The notes beneath the pieces were generated by a model. The model was not told the DNA's origin. It saw only the letters and a program-made list of their open reading frames with translations, and ran no database searches. Shown piece after piece: positions 9,345 through 17,777 of a stretch of 64,000 nt of DNA. Origin of the DNA: Halopiger aswanensis (GTDB lineage Archaea; Halobacteriota; Halobacteria; Halobacteriales; Natrialbaceae); contig NZ_RAPO01000003.1 of assembly GCF_003610195.1 (NCBI RefSeq), forward strand, positions 1 to 64,000, written 5' to 3'. Each line of letters begins with the position of its first letter. Position 1 is the first letter of the stretch. The position numbers were made by a program, and so were the translations under genes.

Positions 9345-10334
9345 ATGGGCTGGACGGCCGACGACATCCCCGATCAGAGCGGACGCACCTTCGTCATCAC
9401 CGGCGCGAACAGCGGCATCGGCCTCGAGGCGACCCGCGAACTCGCGCGCAGCGGCGGCGCCGTCGTCATGGCGTGTCGGAGCGTCGAGCGCGGCGAGGAC
9501 GCGGCCGACGACGTTCGGGAGGCCGTTCCCGACGCCGACCTCCGCGTCGAGGAACTGGACCTGGCGGACCTCGAATCGATCCGGGCGTTCGCGGATCGCC
9601 TGAAAGACGACGCGACGATCGACGTGCTGATCAACAACGCCGGCGTGATGGCGATTCCGCGCAGCGAAACCGCAGACGGGTTCGAGACGCAGTTCGGCGT
9701 CAACCACCTCGGCCACTTCGCGCTCACGGGACTGTTGCTCGACCGGCTCGCCACCGGCGACGAGGGCGGGGACGACGACGGCGACGCCCGCGTCGTCACC
9801 GTCTCGAGCGGCGTCCACGAGCAGGGCGAGATCGACTTCGAGGACCTCCAAAGCGAGCGGACCTACGACAAGTGGGACGCCTACGCGCAGTCGAAGCTGG
9901 CGAACGTCCTGTTCGCGTACGAACTCGAGCGGCGGTTCCTCACGGGCGACATTTCTGCCAAGAGCATCGCGGTGCATCCGGGCTACGCGAACACGGGGTT
10001 GCAGACCCGCGGTCCCGAGCAGAGCGGCGACCGGCTGCGGAAGGCGGCGATGCAGCTCATGAACACCCTGTTCGCGCAACCGGCCGAGATGGGCGCGCTC
10101 CCGACGCTGTACGCTGCAACGTCGCCCGAGGCCGAGGGCGGCGCGTACTACGGCCCCGGCGGCTTCATGAACATGCGCGGGACGCCCGAGCGGCAGGCCT
10201 CTTCCGACCGGTCCTACAACGAGGAGACCGCCCGCCGGCTGTGGGCCGTCTCCGAGGAGCTGACCGACGTTACCTACGACCTGCCCCGGCCGAAGAACCA
10301 CGCGGATCTCGAGGAAGCGGTCGCGACGTCGTAG
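9345..10334 (+). CDS. Short-chain dehydrogenase/reductase (retinol dehydrogenase-like)
   Basis: 329-residue NAD(P)-dependent oxidoreductase of the classical/extended SDR group. Seen: the Rossmann glycine motif TGANSGIG near residue 18, NNAGVMAIP in the middle, and the catalytic Tyr-x3-Lys in YAQSKLANVLF near residue 183, plus a long C-terminal region (~residues 230-329) like that of retinol/protochlorophyllide-type SDRs. It is cytosolic. The substrate is not determinable. The start is the ATG at 9345; a GTG two codons earlier is possible. It is followed at 86 bases by a ferredoxin gene, which may be a chance neighbour. Confidence 0.88.
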   Translation: MGWTADDIPDQSGRTFVITGANSGIGLEATRELARSGGAVVMACRSVERGEDAADDVREAVPDADLRVEELDLADLESIRAFADRLKDDATIDVLINNAGVMAIPRSETADGFETQFGVNHLGHFALTGLLLDRLATGDEGGDDDGDARVVTVSSGVHEQGEIDFEDLQSERTYDKWDAYAQSKLANVLFAYELERRFLTGDISAKSIAVHPGYANTGLQTRGPEQSGDRLRKAAMQLMNTLFAQPAEMGALPTLYAATSPEAEGGAYYGPGGFMNMRGTPERQASSDRSYNEETARRLWAVSEELTDVTYDLPRPKNHADLEEAVATS

Positions 10335-10420
10335 CGCGGTGCTCGAGTTGGGGAATTGGATGTACGCGGACATTCGCCCCGACCGTAATGCGAAAGGCTG
10401 CTCGCCCGAATTCACGAGTA

Positions 10421-10765
10421 ATGAGCGACGACGACAGCGTCATCCAGCGCGCCAGCGACGTCGGGTCGGCGGAGGCGCCGCCGGTCGAGGAAAAGCCCTA
10501 CAAGATCATCTTCGAGGCCAACAAGTGCTTCGGCGCGGGCAAGTGCGCCGAGGTCAGCGACAACTGGGAGATGTCGATCGCCTCCGGGATGGCCCAGCCC
10601 AAAGCGTACTTCATCGACGACGAAGACCTCGAGCACAACGTCCGTGCGGCCGAGGTCTGTCCGGCCAAGAAGGACGACGGCTGTATCCACGTCGTCGACC
10701 GCCGGACGGACGAGGAGATCGCGCCGGATCCCCACGGCGACGGGACGCTGAGCGTCGACTGGTAA
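10421..10765 (+). CDS. Small single-cluster ferredoxin
   Basis: 114-residue acidic electron carrier. Seen: four cysteines arranged as Cys-x5-Cys (KCFGAGKC) and, about 55 residues later, VCP with a fourth Cys seven residues on (DDGC). The spacing of the first pair, with Gly/Ala where a CxxC Cys would sit, is that of monocluster (3Fe-4S or 4Fe-4S) ferredoxins used with P450s and other oxygenases rather than of the 2Fe-2S halophile ferredoxin. The ATG at 10421 follows a moderately AT-rich stretch. It lies directly before tRNA-Leu. The redox partner is not visible here, though the upstream SDR is a candidate. Confidence 0.8.
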   Translation: MSDDDSVIQRASDVGSAEAPPVEEKPYKIIFEANKCFGAGKCAEVSDNWEMSIASGMAQPKAYFIDDEDLEHNVRAAEVCPAKKDDGCIHVVDRRTDEEIAPDPHGDGTLSVDW

Positions 10766-10853
10766 CTCGAGCGGGTCCGGCGGTAGGACGAACCGCTCGA
10801 GACACACCGAAACGCACATCCCGACCCGGCGTCAACCAGCGATTGCCTTCTGT

Positions 10854-10937
10854 GCGAGGGTAGCCAAGCAGGCCAACGGCGGTGGGCTTAAGACCCGCTC
10901 CCGTAGGGGTCCTTGGGTTCAAATCCCAACCCTCGCA
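10854..10937 (+). tRNA. tRNA-Leu, anticodon UAA
   Basis: 84-base class II tRNA. The acceptor stem GCGAGGG pairs with CCCTCGC, with discriminator A at 10937. The anticodon loop CTTAAGA gives UAA. There is a long variable arm, the T loop is GGTTCAAATCC, and no CCA is encoded. No intron is seen. The 3' 22 bases recur at 11035-11056. Confidence 0.95.
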
Positions 10938-11034
10938 TGTCGCCGCGAACACACCGTGAGCGGCGACTGCGTTTGCGGATTTGAACTACGCCAGTCGCAG
11001 CGTCCGAACGTAGTGAGGACGACCGTCTGGAGGT

Positions 11035-11056
11035 GGTTCAAATCCCAACCCTCGCA
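11035..11056 (+). repeat. Exact 22-base copy of the tRNA-Leu 3' end (att-like scar)
   Basis: Bases 11035-11056 repeat the T-loop/acceptor end of the tRNA (10916-10937) without mismatch, in the same orientation, 119 bases downstream. Short direct copies of a tRNA 3' end are what tyrosine-integrase elements leave as attL/attR. Both copies are followed by a weakly similar stretch (GTGAGC...GCGACT), so a small tandem duplication is an alternative. No integrase gene lies between or nearby. The rest of the 430-base space before the stress-protein gene shows only AT-rich promoter sequence. Confidence 0.75.
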
Positions 11057-11210
11057 GATCTTTCCGAATCGCTCGTGAGCAGCGACTCCACGACGCGGAC
11101 GATTCTATCGGCGATTCTCCTCTCGAGCCCAGACGTCGCTCGAACTAGCAACTGATCCGGACCATCCCTGACCGACAACTCGTCTGGGTGCCGTCTATCG
11201 GAGGAGATCG

Positions 11211-11233
11211 TATATAACGATAGAGTATTTATT
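11211..11233 (+). promoter_or_regulatory. AT-rich promoter region of the UspA gene
   Basis: Two candidate boxes, TATATAAC (11211-11218) and TATTTATT (11226-11233), stand out in otherwise GC-rich DNA. They lie about 130-155 bases before the UspA ATG, which implies a leader of roughly 100 bases or more. This fits the Shine-Dalgarno sequence seen before that start. Confidence 0.4.
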
Positions 11234-11365
11234 CCTACTGTAGATTACCGATACCCGAATTAGATACGATTAAGTTACGGAATCAAGAAGGAAGCTGCAG
11301 AGACACATGATGACCGACACATGTCGGACCCATCTCGAGCGAGCGATCGAACGCGGAGGAAACAA

Positions 11366-11806
11366 ATGACGAAGTCGCTGCTCACCCACCTGCTCGTCCC
11401 GATAGCGAACGAGAAGGATGCCACCGCGACGTGTCGCGGCCTCGAGTCGTACGTCGGCGCCGAGACGGAGACGATCACCGTCGTCCACGTCATCGAGAAG
11501 GCGGGCGGCTACATGGATAAGGCGCCGCTCGAGGCGCGAGAACAGCAGGCCGAGCGGGTGTTCGAGATCGTCGAGGGCCACTTCGCTGACGGTCCGCAGG
11601 TGCGACGGGAACTCCGGTACGGAACCGACGTGATCGACGAGATCGTCGCAGCGGCCAACGAGTTCGACGTCTCGGCGATCGGGTTCACGCCGCGGTCGGA
11701 GAGCCGGGTTCGCGAACTGCTGGCGGGCGATCCCGCGTACCGGCTGATCACCGAGAGTCGGCATCCGGTCATCGTCTTCTCGGACGCGACGGAGCAGGAA
11801 TCCTAA
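11366..11806 (+). CDS. Universal stress protein, UspA family
   Basis: 146-residue cytosolic UspA-fold protein, often a regulator of stress or of membrane transporters. Seen: LLVPIANEKDA at the N-terminus, HVIEK after strand 2, and a C-terminal region ending in ITESRHPVIVF. The glycine-rich ATP-binding motif of ATP-type Usps is not clear (the loop reads RSESRVRELLAGD), so ATP binding is uncertain. The start was chosen at 11366 because GGAGGA lies 5 bases upstream; an in-frame ATG at 11321 is less likely. It is followed by a trkA relic and then the convergent trkH-trkA operon. UspA proteins commonly accompany Trk systems, so it was probably once cotranscribed with that trkA copy. Confidence 0.85.
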   Translation: MTKSLLTHLLVPIANEKDATATCRGLESYVGAETETITVVHVIEKAGGYMDKAPLEAREQQAERVFEIVEGHFADGPQVRRELRYGTDVIDEIVAAANEFDVSAIGFTPRSESRVRELLAGDPAYRLITESRHPVIVFSDATEQES

Positions 11807-11810
11807 CCTA

Positions 11811-11918
11811 ACGATCTATCTGGTAATCGTCGGCGCGGGCAACATCAGCACAAATCTGATTCGACCGCTTCCGGACGGCTATCTCGTCGTTGCACTCGAG
11901 CGAGACGGCGACGTGCGG
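11811..11918 (+). pseudogene. Relic of a trkA gene with large internal deletion
   Basis: An in-frame stretch of 36 codons reads IYLVIVGAGNISTNLI and then LPDGYLVVALERDGDVR. The first part matches the first 17 residues of the intact TrkA at 13638-14306 (MYIVIIGAGSIGSNLI). The second matches its RCK_C start (LPDGCLVVALERDGEVR). About 150 intervening residues are missing and the start codon is ACG. The frame continues into unrelated sequence to a stop at 11951. It lies 5 bases after uspA on the same strand, which suggests a former uspA-trkA pair. The remaining bases up to 12090 show nothing recognisable. Confidence 0.8.
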
Positions 11919-12090
11919 TGCGGTCTTCCGACGGTTGAATCTGTACCGTGATCGGCTCACCAGCTGCCGCCGCTCGGTCGACTATCGCTGCGGTCGCGAT
12001 GCTCGACTCATTGCTGGGACGCAATCGGTGTCGCCGTCTCGAGTGAAAGGAGAATCAAGCCGGCTCTGGGAATCCAGCCCCGTACCGAGG

Positions 12091-13638
12091 TTAGCGATAG
12101 AGCCCGGCGCGAAGCAACATCCCGCGGAACAGCACCAGCACGGGGATGATCTCGAGGCGACCGACCCACATGTTCAGCAGGAAGACGACCTTCGCGGGCG
12201 TGGGCATCTCCGGCCCCGTAATCCCGGCGGAGAGCCCGACCGTACTCTGGGCGCTCATCACCTCGAACAGCACGTACTCGGCGCGGACGTCGGTCGGCAG
12301 CGTCGCCAGTAGCACGGCGACGCCGACCGCCAAGAAGAGCAGCCAGAGAACGAACACGATCGCCGCCTCCTCGAGTTCCCTGCTGGCCTGGGCCTCGCTG
12401 AGCGATCGGTCGCCGATCCGGAGCCGGCGGACCGCCGAGGACGGCGTGAAGATCCCGGCGATCCGCCAGCGGGCGCCCCTGACCAGCGTGATCGCTCGGA
12501 TGAGCTTGATGCCGCCGACGGTCGACCCCGCCGCGGCGCCGGTGAGCATACCGGCGCAGACGATCAGCGTCGCGTCCGCGGTCCAGATCTGTTCGGCGCC
12601 GTTGCCGATCGCCGTCGTGCCGAATCCGGCGTTCGAGGTCCCCGAAACGAACTGGAACAGGCCGTAGCGGAACGACTCCTCGAGCGTGTCGTAGGTTCCG
12701 CGGAGGTAGAGCGTGCCCGTCAGGACCAGCGAGCCGATGGAGAACCAGATGAATACCCAGCGCGTCTGCAGATCGGTGTAGAAGTTCTCGAGTTCACCCT
12801 TGAACAGGAGGTAGTGAACGGGGAAGGCGATGCTGCCGGCAACCATGATCGGGATGACGGCGTACTCGATCGCGGCGCTGTCGTAGTGGCCGATCGAGTC
12901 GGCGTGAATCGAGAACCCGCCGGTGGCGATGCCGGTCATCGCGTGGTTGATCGCGCCCCACAGCGGCATGCCGGCGACGAAGAGCAGCGCGATCCCGCCG
13001 ACGGTGAGGATTACGTAAATCTTCCAGATTTCCCGGACCGTCGAGATGATGCTGGGATGAATCTTCGTCGACCGGGCCTCGCTCTCGTACAGCGTGAGCG
13101 AGCCGCTGCCAGGACGTGCCAGAATGGCGACGGTGAGGACGATGACGCCGACCCCGCCGATCCACTCGGTAAAGGAGCGCCACCACAGGAGCGTCGCCGG
13201 CAGTTGTTCCTCGGTGTGAGCCATCGTCAACCCGGTCGAGGTGAAGCCGCTGAGACTCTCGAAGATCCCGTTCAGCGGATCGCGGAAGGCGGCGGTCGTC
13301 TCGTTGAGTGCCGGGGCATTCGCCCACGCGGGGAACGGGTCTATCGCGATCGTCCACGCGATCAACAGGAACGGGAGGCCGCCGAAGACGCCCACCGCCG
13401 CCCACGCGGCTGCTGCGATGAGCATCCCGTGGAGTTTGTCCGGTTCGGGCGCGTCGGAAAACTGGCGTACGAGTCCGGCGCCGAGACCGAACACGATGAG
13501 CCCTGCGGCGATGAGGGGCGGAATCGCGTAGAACTCGTCGTAGAGAATCGCTACGCCGGTCGAAACGAACATCATCAGCGAAATGATCCGCAGGATGCGC
13601 CCGACGTCCCGACCGACCGTCCGAAACTCGACTCTCAT
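12091..13638 (-). CDS. trkH: Potassium uptake membrane subunit TrkH
   Basis: 515-residue integral membrane protein that conducts K+ inward, the channel-like subunit of the Trk/Ktr system. Seen: about ten hydrophobic helices and the four pore-loop signatures of the family (FTSTGLTM, IATGGFS, GTSNAGFG, QSTVGLS), each with the filter Gly, at normal length. Its ATG at 13638 overlaps the trkA stop by one base (TAATG), so it is translationally coupled to trkA. Potassium uptake is central to salt-in osmoadaptation in haloarchaea. Confidence 0.95.
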   Translation of the reverse strand: MRVEFRTVGRDVGRILRIISLMMFVSTGVAILYDEFYAIPPLIAAGLIVFGLGAGLVRQFSDAPEPDKLHGMLIAAAAWAAVGVFGGLPFLLIAWTIAIDPFPAWANAPALNETTAAFRDPLNGIFESLSGFTSTGLTMAHTEEQLPATLLWWRSFTEWIGGVGVIVLTVAILARPGSGSLTLYESEARSTKIHPSIISTVREIWKIYVILTVGGIALLFVAGMPLWGAINHAMTGIATGGFSIHADSIGHYDSAAIEYAVIPIMVAGSIAFPVHYLLFKGELENFYTDLQTRWVFIWFSIGSLVLTGTLYLRGTYDTLEESFRYGLFQFVSGTSNAGFGTTAIGNGAEQIWTADATLIVCAGMLTGAAAGSTVGGIKLIRAITLVRGARWRIAGIFTPSSAVRRLRIGDRSLSEAQASRELEEAAIVFVLWLLFLAVGVAVLLATLPTDVRAEYVLFEVMSAQSTVGLSAGITGPEMPTPAKVVFLLNMWVGRLEIIPVLVLFRGMLLRAGLYR

Positions 13639-14306
13639 TACTGTGAACCCGTAAACGCCGCGACCGCATCCGACAGCGTCGCGTCGTCGGTAAAGACAGT
13701 CACCGTATCGCCGGCGTGAATCGTCGTTCCTCCCTTCGGCGCTCGCACCTCACCGTCGCGCTCGAGCGCGACGACGAGACAGCCGTCGGGGAGTCGGCCC
13801 TTCTCTTGGGCCGTCGACAGCACCTGCCCGTTCATCGGGGCGTCGTCGGTGACGGTTAGCTCGATCAGTTCGGTCTGATCGTCGAGTTCGATGAAGTCGC
13901 TGACGTTCGGGTAACGAACGGAGTGATAGAGGTAGTCGGCGATCAGCCGCTGGGGGTTCTCGATCAGGGACACGCCGATCTTCTCGAACACCGGCAGGTT
14001 TTCCGGCTCGTGAACGACGCTGACGAGGTTGGGCACGTCGTGTTCCTGCGCGAGCAACATCACCATGATGTTGACCGCGTCGACGTCCGTCGTCGAAATA
14101 ACGGCGTCTGCACGGTCGATGTCGGCATCCTGCAGCGTGCCGTGGTTCGTCGCGTCGGCGTTCAGGACGAGGCAGTCGTACTCCGCCGAGACCTCGTTAG
14201 CCCGTTCCTCGTCGGTTTCGATGACGACCACGTCGTTGCCGTCGTTGACCGCGAGATCGATCAAATTCGAGCCGATGCTTCCCGCGCCGATGATTACGAT
14301 ATACAT
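13638..14306 (-). CDS. trkA: Trk potassium uptake NAD-binding subunit TrkA
   Basis: 222-residue cytosolic RCK protein that gates TrkH in response to nucleotide. Seen: the Rossmann motif VIIGAGSIGSNL at the N-terminus, acidic strand-2 end (VVIETDEE), and a C-terminal RCK_C domain (about 135-215) including LPDGCLVVALERDGEV and an AGDTVTVF ending. It is the first gene of the trkA-trkH operon. The leader region upstream is about 150 bases long before a TATA-like box. A truncated relative survives at 11811-11918. Confidence 0.93.
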   Translation of the reverse strand: MYIVIIGAGSIGSNLIDLAVNDGNDVVVIETDEERANEVSAEYDCLVLNADATNHGTLQDADIDRADAVISTTDVDAVNIMVMLLAQEHDVPNLVSVVHEPENLPVFEKIGVSLIENPQRLIADYLYHSVRYPNVSDFIELDDQTELIELTVTDDAPMNGQVLSTAQEKGRLPDGCLVVALERDGEVRAPKGGTTIHAGDTVTVFTDDATLSDAVAAFTGSQ

Positions 14307-14460
14307 GTGAATCTCACCAGGGAATGGCCGCCGGACGCGGCCCGCTTGCGCTCGTCAGCGCCACCGCAGCCGCGATCCGTCGACCGCGTGGAGGGCACGC
14401 CGATCCGGTTCGCTACCGGTATCGTCGTCGGATCTTATGCTATTGATTACGGATTGCCCA

Positions 14461-14470
14461 ATATAAACTC
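14461..14470 (-). promoter_or_regulatory. TATA-like box upstream of trkA-trkH
   Basis: GAGTTTATAT on the minus strand is the strongest TATA-like sequence between trkA and kptA. It would give a leader of about 130 bases. The 300-base space (14307-14607) holds no convincing gene. It is AT-rich only around 14430-14510. Confidence 0.4.
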
Positions 14471-14607
14471 ACCCATATTACGTATTCGATAATGCCGTCA
14501 GAATCCAAATGACATTCGGGCCACAGATGCGAACGGGACTACGGAGAGCCGCCGAGGTGCGCCACCGCTCTCGAGAAGCCGGGTATCCGCGATCGAGTGT
14601 CGGCGGA

Positions 14608-15303
14608 CTACGCCGCCGACGCTGCGCGCTCGAGGTACGCGGGCGGCACCGCGTCGGTCGTGTACGTTTCTTCGCCGCGCTTGGTGATCCGACGGCCATC
14701 TGCGAGCATCGCCGCGGCGTCGACGACTAATACGACCGGCTCGGCGGCGTGGCGCTGTCCGACCCGTCGGGCCGCCTTCCGGCTCTCCGAGAGGTGGACC
14801 TGCTGGCGCGACATCGGCTTGAGCCCCTCCTCGCGGATCGACGCGAGATTCTCGGGCGCGGTGCCGTGGTAGAGGTCGTCGGGCACCGGCGAATCCGTCG
14901 GGTCCGAGGCGCTTTGCGCCTCGCTCTCGAGGTCGACGTCGACCGAGTGGCCGTAGGCGGCGCGGACGCGATCTGCGTCGGAGCCGCCGTCGCTCCCCGT
15001 CCGCTCGAACCGTCCCTTCGGATCCGTCGCGATCACGCCCGCGACGTGGCGTTCGTCCGCCCAACCGTACTTGCGCTCGACCGCAGCCACGAGGTCCGCG
15101 TAGGCGGTCCAGCCGCGCTCGTCGAGGTCGATGCCGGCGTCGTCGGGGAAGTGCCGGAGCGCACCGCTCATGAACTTCGAGAGTCGCTGCCGGCGTTCAC
15201 CGGAGAGCAGTTCCGAGCCGCGCTCGCCGCAGGCGGGACAGCCGTCGCCCTCGTCGGCGGAGAACGGTCCGTGCGTCGGACAGGTTCGAATCGGTGCCGT
15301 CAC
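14608..15303 (-). CDS. kptA: RNA 2'-phosphotransferase (Tpt1/KptA)
   Basis: 231-residue enzyme that removes a 2'-phosphate from RNA splice junctions using NAD+, making ADP-ribose 1'',2''-cyclic phosphate. Seen: an N-terminal zinc ribbon (CPTHGPF ... CPACG), then the KptA domain with LSKFMSGALRHFPDD (Arg-His pair), LYHGT, and HLSESRKAARRVG near the C-terminus, which carry the conserved Arg/His set. The ribbon is typical of archaeal members. The start is the GTG at 15303; no ATG precedes the ribbon. It lies downstream of nadC on the same strand after 86 bases. Coupling with NAD synthesis is suggestive but may be chance. Confidence 0.9.
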   Translation of the reverse strand: MTAPIRTCPTHGPFSADEGDGCPACGERGSELLSGERRQRLSKFMSGALRHFPDDAGIDLDERGWTAYADLVAAVERKYGWADERHVAGVIATDPKGRFERTGSDGGSDADRVRAAYGHSVDVDLESEAQSASDPTDSPVPDDLYHGTAPENLASIREEGLKPMSRQQVHLSESRKAARRVGQRHAAEPVVLVVDAAAMLADGRRITKRGEETYTTDAVPPAYLERAASAA

Positions 15304-15389
15304 GGATATGCGGATGTGGACGCTCGAGCGGAAAAGGTCGCTTGGTCCGCAGTCATCTCGGCGCTCGACGCCGCCCGAGACCCGTACCG

Positions 15390-16205
15390 CTACTCGCCGG
15401 TCCGGAACGACAGATCCAGCGACGGCGCCGAGTGGGTCAGCGACCCCATCGAGATGACGTCGACGCCCGTCGCGGCGTAGTCGGCGACCGTCTCGAGGGA
15501 GATCCCGCCGCTGGCTTCCGCGAGCACCCCCTCGTAGTCGGCGAGCGCGTCGACGGCCTCGCGCGTCTCGGCGGGCGTCATGTTGTCCAGCAGGACGATG
15601 TCGGCGCCCGCGTCGGCCGCCCGCGGCGCGTCCGCAACCGTCTCCACCTCGACGTCGAGCTTCGTCGCGAACGACGTCCGCTCTCGGAAATGCGCGACGG
15701 CGTCCTCGAGCCCCATCTCCGCGATGTGGTTGTCCTTGACCATCACCATGTGCGAGAGATCGAGCCGGTGGGTGTCGCCCCCGCCGGCGACGACGGCTCG
15801 TTTCTCGAGGCCGCGCAGGCCCGGCGTGGTCTTGCGCGTCGCGGCGATGCGTACGTCGTCGGATTCGGTCCGGGCACGATCGACGACACGACGGGTCCGT
15901 GTCGCGATCCCCGAGGCGTGCCCGGCGAGGTTGACCGCGACGCGTTCCCCGCGGAGTACGTCCTGTGCGTCTCCCTCGACCGCGAGTAGTTCGTCGCCCG
16001 AATCGACGTGAGTGCCATCCTCGAATCGATCGACGACATCGACGCCGAGGTAGTCGAAGACGCTCGCGGCGGCCTCGAGGCCGGCGACGACGCCCGATTC
16101 CTTCGCAACGAGGCGGCCGCTCGTCTCGCCGGGGACGTGATTCGTCACGTCGTGGTGGCCGACGTCCTCGCGGAGCCAGCGGTCGATCTGCGCGTCGGTG
16201 ATCAT
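15390..16205 (-). CDS. nadC: Nicotinate-nucleotide pyrophosphorylase (carboxylating), NadC
   Basis: 271-residue enzyme converting quinolinate and PRPP to nicotinate mononucleotide, the third step of de novo NAD synthesis. Seen: an N-terminal domain with LREDVGHHDVTNH, the basic phosphate-binding segment ATRKTTPGLRGLEKRAV near residue 128, GGGDTHRLDLSHMVMVKDNH, VEVE, and a C-terminal barrel ending with SGGISLETV and TGVDVISMGSLTHS. Full length. It starts 6 bases after the nadB stop and is the last gene of nadA-nadB-nadC. Confidence 0.96.
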   Translation of the reverse strand: MITDAQIDRWLREDVGHHDVTNHVPGETSGRLVAKESGVVAGLEAAASVFDYLGVDVVDRFEDGTHVDSGDELLAVEGDAQDVLRGERVAVNLAGHASGIATRTRRVVDRARTESDDVRIAATRKTTPGLRGLEKRAVVAGGGDTHRLDLSHMVMVKDNHIAEMGLEDAVAHFRERTSFATKLDVEVETVADAPRAADAGADIVLLDNMTPAETREAVDALADYEGVLAEASGGISLETVADYAATGVDVISMGSLTHSAPSLDLSFRTGE

Positions 16206-16211
16206 GGCAGG

Positions 16212-17762
16212 TTAGTCGTCTGCGGGCTGCTCCCGTTCCGCGGGTTGTTCGTCGGTGTCGTCGACGACGTAGTGACACCCCCGCGATTCGGTGTTCTCGC
16301 TCGCGGCGCGGGCGATCAACAGCGCCGCGACGCTGGCGTTCCGAAGCTCGTAGAGCTCGCGCGACGTCCGCGTGCGGATGTACGCGTCGACCTCCCCCTT
16401 GAGCCGCCGGAGAACGCCGTGGGCGCGGGCGATCTCGTCCGGATCGCGCTCGAGGCCGAGGTACTCGTCCAACGTCGCCTGCAGCCGGGTGAACTTCTCG
16501 GCGGCGAACCGCTCGGGGAGGTCGGGGTCGCGGTTGCGGAGTTCGGGGGCGTCGACGATCTCGGGCTCTGGAGCAGTCTCGACCACGTCTTCGCCAGCGC
16601 GGAGCCCCCAGACCAACCCCTCGAGCAGACTCGTACTCGCCAGGCGGTTCGCGCCGTGGACGCCGGTGCGCGCGCACTCGCCGACGGCGTAGAGTCGGCC
16701 GAGCGTGGCGCGGCCGCGGTCGTCGACGTCGATCCCGCCACAGCAGAAGTGCTCGCAGGGTGCGACCGGAATCTCGCTCTCGAGGCCGCGCTCGCGGCAC
16801 TTCTCCGCGAGATCGGGGAAGTCGGCCTCGAACTCGAGGGGGCTGACGTCGAGGACGACCTCGCCCGTTTCCGCGCGCTCGCTCGCGACCGCGCGGGCGA
16901 CGACGTCGCGGGGGGCGAGTTCGGCGTCGGGGTGGTAGTCGGGCATGAACCGATCGCGGTCGGCGTTGCGGAGAACGGCGCCTTCGCCGCGCAGGGCCTC
17001 TGACAGCAGGAACGGGTCCTCACCCGCATAGGCCGTCGGATGGAACTGAACGTACTCCATGTCCGCGACGTCGGCCCCGGCGAGCGCCGCCATGGCGATG
17101 CCGTCGCCGGTGGCGTCGTCCGGGTTAGTCGACCGCGAGTAAAGGGCGCCGATACCGCCGGTCGCCAGAATCGTCGCGCCGGCGTAGATGGGGTGACCGT
17201 CGGGTTCCTCGTCGCTGAGAGCGCCGTATACTCGTCCCTCGTGGGTGATCAACTCGAGGGCGGCCGTGTCCTGCCGAACCTCGATGCGGTCGTGGTCGTC
17301 GACGTAGTGCAGGAACGGCCGCAGGATGTGCGAGCCGGTAGAGGCGTCGACGTGGAGGATGCGCTCCTCGGAGTGGGCGGCCTCGCGGGCGTAGTCGAAC
17401 GCGCCGTCGCCGTCGTCACTGCGCTCTGCCTCGTCGAACTCGATCTCGAGCGTGTCGATGAGCACGTCCTCGACGGCGTCGTCGGCGTTTTCGACGAGCA
17501 CGTCGACTGCGTCGGGATCGGCGGTACCGTCGCTGGCCGCGATGATGTCTTCCTTGAGCGACTCGGGATCGCCGCGGGTGGTCGAGATGCCGCCTTGCGC
17601 CCAGTCGGTACTGGCGTCGTCGGGGCGTTCGGCCTTGGTCACCAGGAGGACGTCGGCACCCTCGCGGGCGGCGGCGAGCGCGGCCGCGCAGCCGGCGATG
17701 CCGCTGCCGACGACGAGAACGTCCGCGGTGTCGTACGCGCGGTCTTGAATAGTATCTGTCAT
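16212..17762 (-). CDS. nadB: L-aspartate oxidase NadB
   Basis: 516-residue FAD enzyme oxidising L-aspartate to iminoaspartate for NadA. Seen: the dinucleotide-binding N-terminus VLVVGSGIAGCAAALAA, TDWAQGGIS with the flavin-contacting region, HFCCGGIDVDDRGR and TGVHGANRLASTSLLEGL near residues 345-395, and a helical C-terminal domain. These features match the succinate-dehydrogenase flavoprotein family member NadB rather than SdhA. It lies 15 bases after nadA and 6 bases before nadC in one operon. Confidence 0.95.
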   Translation of the reverse strand: MTDTIQDRAYDTADVLVVGSGIAGCAAALAAAREGADVLLVTKAERPDDASTDWAQGGISTTRGDPESLKEDIIAASDGTADPDAVDVLVENADDAVEDVLIDTLEIEFDEAERSDDGDGAFDYAREAAHSEERILHVDASTGSHILRPFLHYVDDHDRIEVRQDTAALELITHEGRVYGALSDEEPDGHPIYAGATILATGGIGALYSRSTNPDDATGDGIAMAALAGADVADMEYVQFHPTAYAGEDPFLLSEALRGEGAVLRNADRDRFMPDYHPDAELAPRDVVARAVASERAETGEVVLDVSPLEFEADFPDLAEKCRERGLESEIPVAPCEHFCCGGIDVDDRGRATLGRLYAVGECARTGVHGANRLASTSLLEGLVWGLRAGEDVVETAPEPEIVDAPELRNRDPDLPERFAAEKFTRLQATLDEYLGLERDPDEIARAHGVLRRLKGEVDAYIRTRTSRELYELRNASVAALLIARAASENTESRGCHYVVDDTDEQPAEREQPADD

Positions 17763-17777
17763 CGTTGGTCGGTATCG

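Noticed and set aside
10611-10952. Minus-strand frame across tRNA-Leu containing WDLNPRTPTG
   Set aside because: It is the reverse translation of the tRNA itself, a known false protein.
14478-14730. Small frames on both strands before kptA
   Set aside because: Arg/Ala/Pro-rich with no acidic bias, overlapping the promoter region of trkA and the end of kptA; not protein-like for a halophile.
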